The notes: generated by a model not told the origin, from the sequence alone. A DNA stretch of 64,000 nt from Devosia geojensis (GCF_000969415.1 NZ_JZEX01000185.1:1-64000); one strand, 5' to 3'. Shown: positions 1 through 8,482, counted from the first letter of the stretch. Numbers and translations: made by a program.

Positions 1-200
1 CCCCTATCCCCTCCCCTCAAGGGGGAGGGGCACGCCGTGCTCGTCACGGGCACGTGCCCCAGAAGGGCGGATGAGGGGGTCGCGGCTCCGGCGGCAGACA
101 TGAGGTCCGGTGCCTGCCGCCGGATCGCCGTCCCCCTCACCCTGGTTTCCGCTTCATCAGCGGAAGGCTGTCCCCTCCCCCAAAAAGGGAGAGGGAAAGC
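1..200. repeat. GC-rich palindromic repeats downstream of the ABC permease
   Basis: No gene is supported here. Bases 8-30 form a hairpin with arms CCCCTCCCC and GGGGAGGGG around a TCAAG loop; the same core recurs near 35171-35193 and 55570-55591. Bases 27-34 and 53-60 (GGGGCACG / CGTGCCCC) form a second stem. Bases 147-153 and 159-165 (TTCCGCT / AGCGGAA) form a third. The cluster sits after the stop of the minus-strand ABC permease and could act as its transcript end, but there is no clear T run. Confidence 0.6.
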
Positions 201-211
201 TTTATCCGACC

Positions 212-1102
212 TCAGTTGTCGATGGTGCGGCGGCGGTATTCGCTGGCAACGAAGATCGCCGCGAAGGCGAAGGCGAGGCCGATGAGCACCTGCACCCAGT
301 CCATGCGGTCGATGAGATCGAGGCTGAAGCGGTAGGCGTCGAACCGGGCGCCGCTGAGGAACCAGGCCTGCAGATAGCCCTCGCGGTCGACGGGAAAATC
401 GAGCCGGTAGGTGAGATAGCTCCAGATCCAGCCGCCCTCGGGCGAGGGGCCGCGCACATACATGTTCTCGATGGCGACGGCGAGGGCCGGCACCAGGACC
501 GCGAGCGGCACGCTCCAGCGCCCCACGGCCGTCGAGAGCGCGCCGACCCAGGCCAGGAACGGGGCGAACCAGAGGATCGAGGCGGCGAGCGCGACGAGGA
601 TGCCCCCGGCGATCGAAAGGTAGGACATGAACGCGCCCGACATGAAGACGCCGAGATTGCCGCCCGTCGCCGAGACCATGATGAGGGTGAGGATATAGGC
701 CAGCACCCCGCAGGCGAGCGCGGCCGCATAGACGAGCCCCGGAAAGAGCGTGGTGGCGGCGCCGAACTTGGCGAGGAGGATCTTGAGATCCGACTGCGGC
801 ATCGACTTCCAGAAGAGCATGGAATTGTTGCGCTTGTCGGCGGCAAAGCCGTCGGCGCAATAGAAGAAGAGGACGCCGAGCAGATAGAGCCACCAGGCGA
901 CGGCGAAGCCGAGGAAGCCGATCTCGAAGACGCGGATCGGCAGCGGGCGCGCCATGCCGGCCAGCTCGAAGTTCAACCGGCCGGTGACATAGGCCAGCAC
1001 CAGCATCGAAAAGAGGATGCCGATGAGGGCGAGCGGCGCGATGAGGAACGCGCCGCGGTGTTCGAGAAGCTCGCGATGGACGAGGGCGAAGAAGGCTTTC
1101 AT
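212..1102 (-). CDS. ABC-2 type transporter permease
   Basis: This is an integral membrane protein of 296 aa and the likely permease of the ABC transporter whose ATPase lies just upstream. It has about six hydrophobic segments, the first directly after a short N-terminal stretch (MKAFFALVHRELLEHRG), which is typical of ABC-2 permeases of the YtrC/BcrB kind. The ATG at 1102 overlaps the ATPase stop (TGATG), so translation is probably coupled; a GTG one codon earlier is also possible. The operon is headed by a GntR/YtrA-type repressor, a common arrangement for transporters that respond to cell-envelope stress or antimicrobial compounds. The substrate cannot be read from the sequence. Confidence 0.8.
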   Translation of the reverse strand: MKAFFALVHRELLEHRGAFLIAPLALIGILFSMLVLAYVTGRLNFELAGMARPLPIRVFEIGFLGFAVAWWLYLLGVLFFYCADGFAADKRNNSMLFWKSMPQSDLKILLAKFGAATTLFPGLVYAAALACGVLAYILTLIMVSATGGNLGVFMSGAFMSYLSIAGGILVALAASILWFAPFLAWVGALSTAVGRWSVPLAVLVPALAVAIENMYVRGPSPEGGWIWSYLTYRLDFPVDREGYLQAWFLSGARFDAYRFSLDLIDRMDWVQVLIGLAFAFAAIFVASEYRRRTIDN

Positions 1103-1986
1103 CACGCGGCACTCGGATTGGCGGTCGGACGCTGCATGAGGGCGACGAAGAGATCGGAGATGCTGGGGGTCGTCACCTGCCCCAGAAGCTCGAGCTCGCG
1201 CCGGTCGGCCCCGTCGAAGATCATCACGGTCTGGCCGAAGCGGGTTTCCTCGAAGAGCGGCTCATGGGTGCGCGCCTCCTTGGCCTTGGCCGGATCGGTG
1301 ACGACGAGCTGGCTGAACTTGTCGTTCACCGACTCCATCTGCATGTGCAGGATGATGTCGCCATCGCGCATGAACATGATGTCGGAGAGCATGAACTCGA
1401 TCTCGTCGACCTGGTGGGTGGTGATGAGGAGCGTCCTCTCCTCGGTCATGTAGTCCTCGAGCAGGCGCCGGTAGAAGCGCTTGCGGTAGGAGATGTCGAG
1501 GCCGAGCGTCGGCTCGTCGAGGACGAGGAGCTTGGCGTCGATCGCCATGACGACGGCCAGGTGCAGCTGCGCGATCATGCCCTTGGAGAGGTGCTTGATC
1601 TTGGCGTCCATGCGGATGTCGGTGCCTTCGAGGAAGGACCGGGCCTTCTCCTGGGAGAAGTTCGGATGGATGTTGGTCAGGAGCGCGAAGAGTTCGCGCA
1701 CCCGCATGAAGCGCGGCAGGCTCGCCACATCCGAGATGAAGGCGACGTTCTCCATCAGCTTGGCGCGCCTGGCGAAGGGATCCTCGCCGAGGACGCGGAT
1801 GGTGCCCTCGCAATTGGTGAGGCCGAGGATGGCGTTGAGCGTCGTGGTCTTGCCGGCCCCGTTGTGACCAACCAGACCGTAGATGCGTCCGGCAGGCACC
1901 TCGAAATCGAGGCCGTGCAGGATCTCCTTGCGGCCGAAGCTCTTTCGCAAGCCTTTGGCGGAGATGATGATTTCGGCGTTATTCAT
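1102..1986 (-). CDS. ABC transporter ATP-binding protein
   Basis: This 294-aa nucleotide-binding domain powers the ABC-2 permease encoded next to it. It shows Walker A GHNGAGKTT near residue 40, an ABC signature in the variant form LSKGM near residue 137, Walker B LLVLDEPTLGLD and the H-loop TTHQ. The C-terminal extension of about 80 residues after the NBD fits the YtrB/drug-exporter class. I place the start at the ATG at 1986 (MNNAEIIISAKGL), which overlaps the end of the upstream GntR gene. An open frame continues 28 codons further but lacks family resemblance. Confidence 0.88.
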   Translation of the reverse strand: MNNAEIIISAKGLRKSFGRKEILHGLDFEVPAGRIYGLVGHNGAGKTTTLNAILGLTNCEGTIRVLGEDPFARRAKLMENVAFISDVASLPRFMRVRELFALLTNIHPNFSQEKARSFLEGTDIRMDAKIKHLSKGMIAQLHLAVVMAIDAKLLVLDEPTLGLDISYRKRFYRRLLEDYMTEERTLLITTHQVDEIEFMLSDIMFMRDGDIILHMQMESVNDKFSQLVVTDPAKAKEARTHEPLFEETRFGQTVMIFDGADRRELELLGQVTTPSISDLFVALMQRPTANPSAA

Positions 1987-2359
1987 TTTCGGACCCCTTG
2001 CTCTCCGGCTCATCGGCCTTCGACAACAGCTTTTCGACGTCCAGCTCGAGGGCGGCGATCTGCGCGGCAATGCGCGGCCACTCCTCGTTCAGGAACTTCT
2101 CGCGCTCGTGCGCCATCAGCAGCGCGCGCGCGCCCTCCTTGACGAACATCCCCAGGCCCCGGCGCTTCTCGACCACGCCGATGTCGACCAGGGCCTCGAA
2201 GGCCTTGGTGACGGTCAGCGGATTGACCGAGAGGTCGGCCGAGATCTGGCGCACCGACGGGAGGGCCTCGCCCTCGGCGACGGTGCTCGCCAGGATCATC
2301 TCGATCAGCCGCTGGCGGATCTGAACGAAGATCGGCTGACCTGAGTGGAAGTCGTCCAT
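1979..2359 (-). CDS. GntR family (YtrA-type) transcriptional regulator
   Basis: This short winged-helix repressor of 126 aa begins with the typical PIFVQIRQRLIEMI segment, followed by the DNA-binding helix-turn-helix PSVRQISADLSVNPLTVTKAFEALVDIGVVEKRRGLGMFV. Only a short tail follows, so there is no large ligand domain; this is the YtrA subfamily, usually autoregulating an ABC-transporter operon. Two starts are possible: ATG at 2359 with AGG seven bases upstream (chosen, because it leaves the operator untranslated), or ATG at 2374, inside the operator arm. The stop overlaps the start of the ATPase gene. Confidence 0.88.
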   Translation of the reverse strand: MDDFHSGQPIFVQIRQRLIEMILASTVAEGEALPSVRQISADLSVNPLTVTKAFEALVDIGVVEKRRGLGMFVKEGARALLMAHEREKFLNEEWPRIAAQIAALELDVEKLLSKADEPESKGSENE

Positions 2360-2372
2360 GTGTATTGCCTGC

Positions 2373-2413
2373 ATAGTGTGCTATATACCTAACACACTAT
2401 AACAGCGAGTCAA
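2373..2413 (-). promoter_or_regulatory. GntR operator and overlapping promoter
   Basis: A perfect 8-bp inverted repeat, ATAGTGTG (2373-2380) and CACACTAT (2393-2400), with a 12-bp AT-rich spacer lies just upstream of the GntR gene. It matches the TAGTGT-type operators known for YtrA-like regulators. On the minus strand a -35-like TTGACT (2408-2413) precedes an AT-rich -10-like stretch (TATATA, 2382-2387) between the arms, so bound repressor should block the promoter. The -35/-10 spacing (about 20) is long, so the exact -10 is uncertain. Confidence 0.75.
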
Positions 2414-2443
2414 GCGACATTCTCTACGGCGCGGGAAGGTCGT

Positions 2444-4123
2444 TCAGCCGACCAGGACGGGATGGCCGCAGGTGACGCCGTAGACGCGCACATCCGCCTC
2501 GCCGAGACCGAGCCCGAGGGTGTCGAGCAGCAGGTTGACGATGGCGTCGAGCACCGGGGTCACGGGCGTGAGAAGCGCGGCGAGGAGCTGGGTGACGAGC
2601 GCCAGCGAGATGCTGATCAGGCCGCCGAACACGTCGATGCGTATCGTGAGGTGGGACAGGAGCGTACCCACGAGCGAGCCGACGATGGTGCGGGTTGTGG
2701 CGGTCTTGACCGTCTCGCTGGCGATCTCCCGGCTTGAGAAGGAAAGCGGAATGGGCGACGACTGGGCGACCTCGATCAGAGCCTTGGCATAGATGTCGGC
2801 GATCAGAAGTCCGACGAGGCGCGTCTCGCGCAGGGCCGGTTGGGTGTTGAAGTCGCGCAACGAGCTGTCGCTGACCTCGCCGACCATCAGGCGCAGGGCG
2901 CCGGGGCGGGTGAGGATCGTCGCCGAGCCCATGCCGCCATTGACCGGGCAGCTTGCCGCACCCACGATCGCCTCGGCATGGGCGACCTCGACATAGAGGG
3001 GCACGCGCACGAGCGAGCCCTTGATGAGGCCCGCATCGCCGAGGAGCGAGACCAGCAGGCGCAGGCGCACCTGGGCGGTGCGCGCCACGGCTCCCGTCGG
3101 GCCGATGGCGAACCAGGAGGCGAACTGGGGCGGCTCGCCGATGGCGAGGTCGGCCTTGATGGCGGCGATGCTGCCGAGATCGACGCTGAGATTGAGACCA
3201 ACCTGCTTGCCGGCGCCGCCGAGGGTGGCGGTCGCCATCAGGATGTCGAGGGCGGCGATGTCGGCATAGAGATCCTCTCCCCCCGAGCCGATGTCGATCC
3301 GGCCAAGATCGCCGAGCGAGAGCAGCTTGTTGACGGGGATGAGCCCGGTGTTGCCGATGACGCCGGCGATGAGCGAGGCGGCAGCGGCCTCCGTGCCCGA
3401 CAACGCCCGCGCCAGGGCCTTGACCAGCTGGTTCTGCGTGGCGCTGACGGCCAGCACGTCGTCATAGGTGCCGACGGTCAGGCCGAGTTCGAAGGCGAGC
3501 GCGTCGAGATAGGCGAAGGCATCGACCTTCGCGCCGACGAGGCCGTTGTAGTCGGCGGCGGTCAGCTTGACGGTGGTGCCGAGCAGGGTGTTGAGAAGGC
3601 CGTTGACCAGCCCGCCCTCCAGCCGGGCGAGGCGCGAGCCGATGGAAAAGGCGACGAGCGGCGTGACCGAGGCGGTGGCCGACGCGCTCATCTCGGGAAT
3701 GGGGCTCCAGGAGTTGGCGAAATAGAGCCGGCCGGGCTTGGTGGCGACAACGCGCACGGCGTTGATCGCGGTGGCGCCAGCCTGGAACCGGTCTTGCGGG
3801 GCGATGCCGGAATCGGCCGCATACTGGCCGGTTTCGACCTCGAGCCGGGTGGGATTGTCGGGATCGGCCAATTGCTCGACGGTCACCGAGGCGCCGATCA
3901 CGCCGGCATCGACCAGAACCTCGCGGGCGACGGCGCGGGCATTGGCCGGATCGCGCGCCGCCTCGAGCGCGGCCAGGTCCACCGCCGTCTGCAGCATGCG
4001 CCGCTCGAGATAGAGCGAGCCGGCATCCACCGCGAAAGCCGCGACGACCGAGGCGAGCGCGAGCGCGCCGGCGAAGAGAATCGCCATGTTGCCGCCTTCC
4101 GCGGCCAGCAGCCGCCGCCACAT
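2444..4123 (-). CDS. TadG-like pilus-assembly/exported protein
   Basis: This 559-aa protein has an N-terminal prepilin-like membrane anchor: a short basic start, then GGNMAILFAGALALASVVAAFAVDAGSLYLERRMLQTAVDLAALEAAR. That is the signature of the TadG/TadE-like N-terminal family, where pseudo-pilin segments are followed by a periplasmic domain. The remainder is a large exported region rich in small residues, with further hydrophobic stretches near the C terminus. It overlaps the TadE-like gene by ATGA, so the two are co-translated. TadG proteins assist Flp/Tad pilus assembly, but no tadA, cpaB/C or flp gene occurs in this window. The protein may therefore serve a separate secretion or surface role. 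Confidence 0.75.
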   Translation of the reverse strand: MWRRLLAAEGGNMAILFAGALALASVVAAFAVDAGSLYLERRMLQTAVDLAALEAARDPANARAVAREVLVDAGVIGASVTVEQLADPDNPTRLEVETGQYAADSGIAPQDRFQAGATAINAVRVVATKPGRLYFANSWSPIPEMSASATASVTPLVAFSIGSRLARLEGGLVNGLLNTLLGTTVKLTAADYNGLVGAKVDAFAYLDALAFELGLTVGTYDDVLAVSATQNQLVKALARALSGTEAAAASLIAGVIGNTGLIPVNKLLSLGDLGRIDIGSGGEDLYADIAALDILMATATLGGAGKQVGLNLSVDLGSIAAIKADLAIGEPPQFASWFAIGPTGAVARTAQVRLRLLVSLLGDAGLIKGSLVRVPLYVEVAHAEAIVGAASCPVNGGMGSATILTRPGALRLMVGEVSDSSLRDFNTQPALRETRLVGLLIADIYAKALIEVAQSSPIPLSFSSREIASETVKTATTRTIVGSLVGTLLSHLTIRIDVFGGLISISLALVTQLLAALLTPVTPVLDAIVNLLLDTLGLGLGEADVRVYGVTCGHPVLVG

Positions 4124-4551
4124 CAGATGCCGCCTTTGCGGATCGACGAGGTGTAGACGATGGTTTCGCCCGGCAGAGGCAGGGGTGGGTAGAGGTTCCA
4201 GATCGGCAGGCCCGAGGCGTCGTAGGAGACGGTGACGCGGTACTGGTTGGGATCGGCCGGATTGTCGCCGACGTCGAAACTGACGCGGTCGCCGTCGATG
4301 AGCATGTACCCGGAGGCGTTCGCCTCGATGAAGGCCTCGACCAGGGCTTCGCGCTCATCGGCCGAGAGGCCGGCGATAGAGGTGCGGGCGGCGTCGGCGG
4401 CGATCTGCTGGACCGAGTGGGCGGCCCCGAAATAGATGCCGTACGCCATCATGCCGAACATCAGCAGCAGGAAAACCGGCGCGAGGATGGCGAACTCGAC
4501 GGCGGCGGCCCCACTCCGGTCGTACGCCGCCCTTCTGGCAGCAGAGCGCAT
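4123..4551 (-). CDS. TadE-like pilus assembly protein
   Basis: This is a small pseudopilin-like membrane protein of 142 aa. After a basic N terminus (MRSAARRAAYDRSG) comes AAVEFAILAPVFLLLMFGMMAYGIYFG, the classic TadE motif with a conserved glutamate after the cleavage/processing region, then a periplasmic domain. I chose the ATG at 4551 because GGGGGA lies 6-11 bases upstream; a GTG nine codons earlier lacks a comparable site. The stop overlaps the TadG-like start. Its presence with TadG but without the rest of the Tad machinery here suggests an outlying tadEG pair. Confidence 0.82.
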   Translation of the reverse strand: MRSAARRAAYDRSGAAAVEFAILAPVFLLLMFGMMAYGIYFGAAHSVQQIAADAARTSIAGLSADEREALVEAFIEANASGYMLIDGDRVSFDVGDNPADPNQYRVTVSYDASGLPIWNLYPPLPLPGETIVYTSSIRKGGI

Positions 4552-4919
4552 CGCGAGTCCCCCAAAAATTTCGGCCACCGCCAGACTTCGCTCTATTTCC
4601 CTCCGGAACCGTGAATTCCTTCGTCACGACTTTTACCTATTTCATTCGTTTGTTTTCGGACGAATTGGATATTTACTTTAATATATGAATCGAACTTATG
4701 GAGCCGGAACAGGCGGCAGAAATTCTCCACTTCTCCGCTCAGGATTTTCATTGGCAAATTTTTCCTGCGCCGAACGGAAACATCGATAAATTCCGGACAC
4801 GAGCGAAAACAGCACAACCGCTTGCGCGCAAGAAAAAAGCCACGAATATTTGAAGTTGCGCCTGTCCCTGATTCTCTCAGGGCAGGTCGGGAAGCCTTGC
4901 TTGGAGGTCTTTGAGGGAC
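4552..4919. promoter_or_regulatory. AT-rich divergent intergenic region (tadE / aquaporin)
   Basis: This 368-bp gap is noticeably AT-rich between about 4600 and 4760 compared with its surroundings and separates two divergent genes, so it should hold both promoters. Near the aquaporin end, 4861-4886 forms a 10-bp stem with one bulged T (CCTGTCCCTGA / TCAGGGCAGG, loop TTCTC) in the likely 5' leader. I see no convincing gene in it; a 74-codon minus-strand frame at 4593-4817 has no family features. Confidence 0.5.
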
Positions 4920-5576
4920 ATGAACAAACTAGCAGCAGAATTCATCGGCACGGCGGTGCTTGTGCTCATCGGGTGCGGCGCGGCCGTACTTGGCGGCGAC
5001 AATATCGGTCAGGTCGGCATCGCGCTGGCCTTCGGCCTCGCCATCGTCGCCATGGCCTACGGCATCGGCCCGATCTCGGGCTGCCACGTCAATCCGGCGG
5101 TCAGCCTTGCCGTCTACCTCGACGGGCGGATGAGCGCTGGGGAGATGGTGCAGTACTGGATCGCCCAGTTCGCCGGAGCGCTGGTCGGCGCGCTGATCCT
5201 GCTCGCGATCGCGGGCAGCAACGCTAACCTCGGCGCCAATGGCTGGGGTCCGGGGTACCTGGGCGAATACTCGCTCGTTGCCGCGCTGATCTTCGAGATC
5301 GTCTTCACCGCGATCTTCGTCATCGTCATCCTCGGGGCGACCGGCCAGGGCGCCTCGCCCGGCTTTGCGGGCCTCGCCATCGGGCTGACGCTGGCGGCCA
5401 TCCATCTGGTCGGCATCCAGGTGACGGGCGTGTCGGTCAATCCGGCGCGCAGCTTCGGGCCGGCGCTGCTGACCGGCGGCAACGCGCTCGCCCAGCTCTG
5501 GCTGTTCATCGTCGCGCCGGCGATCGGGGCGGCGCTTGGCGCCCTGCTCTTCCGCCTCAAGGTGCTGAAGGTCTGA
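4920..5576 (+). CDS. aqpZ: aquaporin Z
   Basis: This 218-aa protein forms an inner-membrane water channel. It has six hydrophobic helices and both NPA boxes: SGCHVNPAVS in the first half and SVNPARSFGPALL in the second. Residues of the AqpZ-type selectivity filter can be aligned: His in LAAIHLVGI, Thr in QVTGVS and Arg in NPARS. This favours water over glycerol specificity. I start it at the ATG at 4920 (MNKLAAEFIGTA), as in other AqpZ proteins; GGAGGT lies at 4903-4908, and a TTG at 4911 is an alternative. It is monocistronic, with a hairpin in its leader. Confidence 0.93.
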   Translation: MNKLAAEFIGTAVLVLIGCGAAVLGGDNIGQVGIALAFGLAIVAMAYGIGPISGCHVNPAVSLAVYLDGRMSAGEMVQYWIAQFAGALVGALILLAIAGSNANLGANGWGPGYLGEYSLVAALIFEIVFTAIFVIVILGATGQGASPGFAGLAIGLTLAAIHLVGIQVTGVSVNPARSFGPALLTGGNALAQLWLFIVAPAIGAALGALLFRLKVLKV

Positions 5577-5683
5577 TCCGCCTTCCGCCGCCGGGTCATC
5601 GGTCCGGCGGCGGCCATGATTGATTTGCCGCCCACGCGCCGCTATCAGCTTGTCCGGTTCGCGACCAGCCGGATGTATCGTGT

Positions 5684-6475
5684 GTGAACGCGCACCCGCC
5701 TCCAGACGCAATGTCCTCGCCTCCGGCCACCGCCGGAGAGCTGATCGCGCTTTCCCGCAAGGTCACCGATTTTCTCGACGGCGAGCCCGGCGGGCCGCCC
5801 CCAGACTGGTATCGGGTCGGCGGCGACAACAGCGCCGTGCTCGGCGCGCTCCACGCGGAACTCGCCAGGACCTATCCCGAGGCGGGGCCGCCGCTCTGGG
5901 CGGTGCGGCTCTTCACCAACCTCCTTTGGCAGCCGGCCTACCTCGCCGTCATCGGCGTGCATTTCGGCGGCGTGCTGCCGGACCTTCACGCCGTCAGCCA
6001 GCGCTGCGCGGGCATCCATGCCGACGGCTACCGGCTCGGCGCCGATCCAGTCGCCGGGCTGGGTGAGGACGAAATGATCGCGCGGGCCGGCGCGCAATTG
6101 AAGGCAATGGCCGGGGAGCTCCTTGCCGAAGTCAACGCGCTCGAAAAATTGAAGCGGCTGCCGGCGCGGCGGCTGCTGGCCGACCGCATGCTGGGGCTGA
6201 TGACCTTCGTGCAGAGGAAACGGCCGCAGCTCGATCCGAAGGTCATCAGCGGCTGGTGCGCGCGGTGGCTCGAGGCCATGGACCTCGCCGGGCAGGGCGA
6301 CCTCGAGGCCGTGCGCCTCAAGGACGGGCGCGAGGCGCTGATCATCAAGCGCAAGGGGTGCTGCCTCGACTACCTCATCCCGCCCGGCGTCTACTGCGCC
6401 TCCTGCCCCAAGCAGCCGGATGCGCTGCGCATCGCGCACCAGCGGGCCGAGACCGAGGCGCTGATGGCCGGCTGA
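5684..6475 (+). CDS. FhuF-like siderophore ferric-iron reductase
   Basis: This 263-aa protein ends with KGCCLDYLIPPGVYCASCPK, i.e. CC-x10-C-x2-C. That is the unusual four-cysteine [2Fe-2S] motif of FhuF and related cytoplasmic siderophore-iron reductases, which release iron by reducing ferric siderophore complexes. The N-terminal two thirds is a helical domain with conserved aromatic residues. No siderophore transporter or biosynthetic gene is adjacent. The start may be the GTG at 5684 or the ATG at 5711 (MSSPPATAGEL); neither has a strong ribosome-binding site. The family call rests mainly on the cysteine spacing. Confidence 0.8.
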   Translation: MNAHPPPDAMSSPPATAGELIALSRKVTDFLDGEPGGPPPDWYRVGGDNSAVLGALHAELARTYPEAGPPLWAVRLFTNLLWQPAYLAVIGVHFGGVLPDLHAVSQRCAGIHADGYRLGADPVAGLGEDEMIARAGAQLKAMAGELLAEVNALEKLKRLPARRLLADRMLGLMTFVQRKRPQLDPKVISGWCARWLEAMDLAGQGDLEAVRLKDGREALIIKRKGCCLDYLIPPGVYCASCPKQPDALRIAHQRAETEALMAG

Positions 6476-6479
6476 GCGG

Positions 6480-7055
6480 TCAGTCGAACACTTCCGTGCG
6501 ATAGACGCCCCAGAGCTGATCCTGGTGGACGAAGCCGTGATAGGTCGAGGCGCGGCCGTTCTCGGGCCGGTGGGTGGCGCTGACCTCGCACCACTGCCCG
6601 TCGCACTCGGAGACGTCGACGCGAAAGCCCGAGCCGAGGACGGCGCGCGGGGCGCCCGCGTCGTTGCGCGAGGGCAGGAGCGGCACCTGCAGCTCCCGGT
6701 TCCAGGGGGCGACATAGGCGGCCCTGTCGCCCGAGAGCAGGTTCTGGTGGACCCAGCCCTCGGAGCCGTCGACGTCGCGGATGCGCCGCCAGGTATCGAA
6801 CTCCTGGATGATCTCGACCGGGACGCCCGCCTTCACGTAGACCCAGGAGATGTCGTAGCGCGTGCCGGGGCCCACGCGCACGTTGATCGGGGTAGAGCGG
6901 GTCGTGGCGAAGCGCGGCAGCGGCAGGCCGGACGGATTGTCCTGCGCCATGGCGCGCTCGAGGCCGAGCGGGACCAGCAGCAGCATGACGAGGAGGAGGC
7001 GCGTGAGCACGGCCGCCAGGCGACCGGCGGGCGCCGGGACATTGCGTAGGGACAT
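6480..7055 (-). CDS. exported SH3-domain protein
   Basis: This is a predicted periplasmic protein of 191 aa. It begins with a signal peptide (MSLRNVPAPAGRLAAVLTRLLLVMLLLVPLGLERAMAQ, cleavage likely after AMA). It is followed by a bacterial SH3-like domain containing INVRVGPGTRYDISWVYVKAGVPVEII and DGSEGWVHQNLLSG. A second SH3-like half covers the C terminus (FRVDVSECDGQWCEVSAT...YHGFVHQDQLWGVY). Such domains often bind cell-wall material. I start it at the ATG at 7055; a GTG at 7088 with AAGGA upstream could add 11 residues. It is convergent with the FhuF-like gene, with four bases between the stops. Confidence 0.8.
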   Translation of the reverse strand: MSLRNVPAPAGRLAAVLTRLLLVMLLLVPLGLERAMAQDNPSGLPLPRFATTRSTPINVRVGPGTRYDISWVYVKAGVPVEIIQEFDTWRRIRDVDGSEGWVHQNLLSGDRAAYVAPWNRELQVPLLPSRNDAGAPRAVLGSGFRVDVSECDGQWCEVSATHRPENGRASTYHGFVHQDQLWGVYRTEVFD

Positions 7056-7255
7056 GGACTTTGCGTGGCGGTGCTTTTGACCTATCACTAGCCCACTATC
7101 CTTAACGGTCGCTAAAGCATAGAAGCTGGACCCAGCCGGGCGACCTGATAAGCTCTCCCCAAAAATCGCCCCTGATCCATCCGAGCGTCCATGGCCCGTT
7201 CCTTCCCCTCCCGGTCCGCCCTCGTCAAAGTGCGCGTATCGCGCCGGAAACGGGC

Positions 7256-8284
7256 ATGATCGGCCCGCGCCCGCGCATCCTCGTCACCCGGCGCCTGCCC
7301 GCCACCATCGAGGCGCGCATGGCCACCCTCTTCGAGACCGACGTCAACGAGGCCGACGTGCCGCTGACGGGCGACGACCTCGTCGAGGGGCTCGCCGAAA
7401 AGGACGTGCTCGTCTCCTCGATCACCGACCGGATCGACGCCGAGCTCATCGCGCGCCTGCCCAAAGCCGTGCGCCTCATCGCCCAGTTCGGCAACGGCGT
7501 CGACAACATCGACATCGAGGCGGCCTGGGCCGCGGGGCTGACGGTGACCAACACGCCGAGCGTCCTCACCGAAGACACCGCCGACATGGCCATGGCCCTG
7601 ATGCTGGCGCTGCCGCGCCGGCTGATCGAGGGCAGCCAGGTGCTGGCGCGCGGCGGCGGCTACTGGGCGGGCTGGTCGCCCACCTCGATGCTGGGCATGC
7701 GGCTGCGCGGCAAGGCGCTGGGGATCGTCGGCATGGGGCGCATCGGCACCGCCGTCGCCCAGCGCGCCAAAGCCTTCGGGCTTTCCATCCACTATTTCTC
7801 GCGCAGCCGGCGCTCGGCGCAGGTGGAGGAGCCGCTCGGCGCCACCTACTGGCCGTCGCTCGACGCCATGCTCGAGGCGGTCGACATCGTCTCCCTGCAT
7901 ACGCCCCTGACGCGCGAGACACAGCGCCTGCTCAGCGCCGAGCGGCTGGCGCGGATGAAGGCGGGGAGCTTCCTCGTCAACGTCTCGCGGCCCGAGCTCA
8001 TCGATGAGCCGGCCCTGGTCGGGCAGATCGAGAGCGGGCGCCTCATGGGGGCGGCGCTCGACGTCTTCGAATACCGCGACGGCGTCAATCCACGGCTGCT
8101 GGCACTGGCCGACGCCAACAGGGTGATCATGACCGCCCACATGGCCTCGGCCACCCTCGAGGCGCGCGTCGAGATGGGCGAGGCGGTGATCGTCAACATC
8201 CGCACCTTCATGGACGGCCACCAGCCGCCGCACCTGGTGCTGCCCGAGGGCGGGGCCGGAATCGTGCGCAGGGCGCGAGCCTAG
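7256..8284 (+). CDS. D-isomer-specific 2-hydroxyacid dehydrogenase
   Basis: This 342-aa NAD(P)-dependent dehydrogenase resembles glyoxylate/hydroxypyruvate reductases. It shows FGNGVDNIDIEAA in the substrate domain and the Rossmann motif GIVGMGRIGTAVAQRAKAFGL near residues 158-178. The catalytic Arg is at about residue 245 within NVSRPELIDE, Glu follows in the DVFEYRDGVNP segment, and His is at about 295 in TAHMASAT. The usual ARGxxVDE is replaced by SRPELIDE, but the Arg is kept. The start is the ATG at 7256 (MIGPRPRILVTRR). Its TAG stop at 8282 lies inside a palindromic repeat. Substrate is unknown. Confidence 0.87.
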   Translation: MIGPRPRILVTRRLPATIEARMATLFETDVNEADVPLTGDDLVEGLAEKDVLVSSITDRIDAELIARLPKAVRLIAQFGNGVDNIDIEAAWAAGLTVTNTPSVLTEDTADMAMALMLALPRRLIEGSQVLARGGGYWAGWSPTSMLGMRLRGKALGIVGMGRIGTAVAQRAKAFGLSIHYFSRSRRSAQVEEPLGATYWPSLDAMLEAVDIVSLHTPLTRETQRLLSAERLARMKAGSFLVNVSRPELIDEPALVGQIESGRLMGAALDVFEYRDGVNPRLLALADANRVIMTAHMASATLEARVEMGEAVIVNIRTFMDGHQPPHLVLPEGGAGIVRRARA

Positions 8285-8312
8285 AGCCAGCGGCGGTTCC
8301 CTGGAACCGCTC
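8281..8312. repeat. short palindromic element at a stop codon
   Basis: Begins CTAGAGCC and carries a perfect 8-bp stem, GCGGTTCC / GGAACCGC (8293-8300 and 8303-8310), with a two-base loop. The CTAG provides the stop codon of the dehydrogenase. The CTAGAGCC start matches the end of the larger element at 35055. Confidence 0.55.
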
Positions 8313-8482
8313 CAGTGTTGCGGGGAAAACCCAGTTGCGCGGGGAATCGGCGCCGGGAGCCGCGAGTCCGCTTGCCCGCGCCGATCCCGGCCCCTATGTC
8401 CTCGGACGGCGTCGGCGTTCTCCCGGTGTGGGCCGGGCGGCGGAGGACGCCGATCACACGCGACGCCGGGCCGGAGACCGCC

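Noticed and set aside
110-1453. 447-codon plus-strand frame opposite the ABC-2 operon
   Set aside because: Charged low-complexity translation, crosses two real genes.
4593-4817. 74-codon minus-strand frame in the AT-rich gap
   Set aside because: No ribosome-binding site and no recognisable features; the region is better read as a promoter zone.
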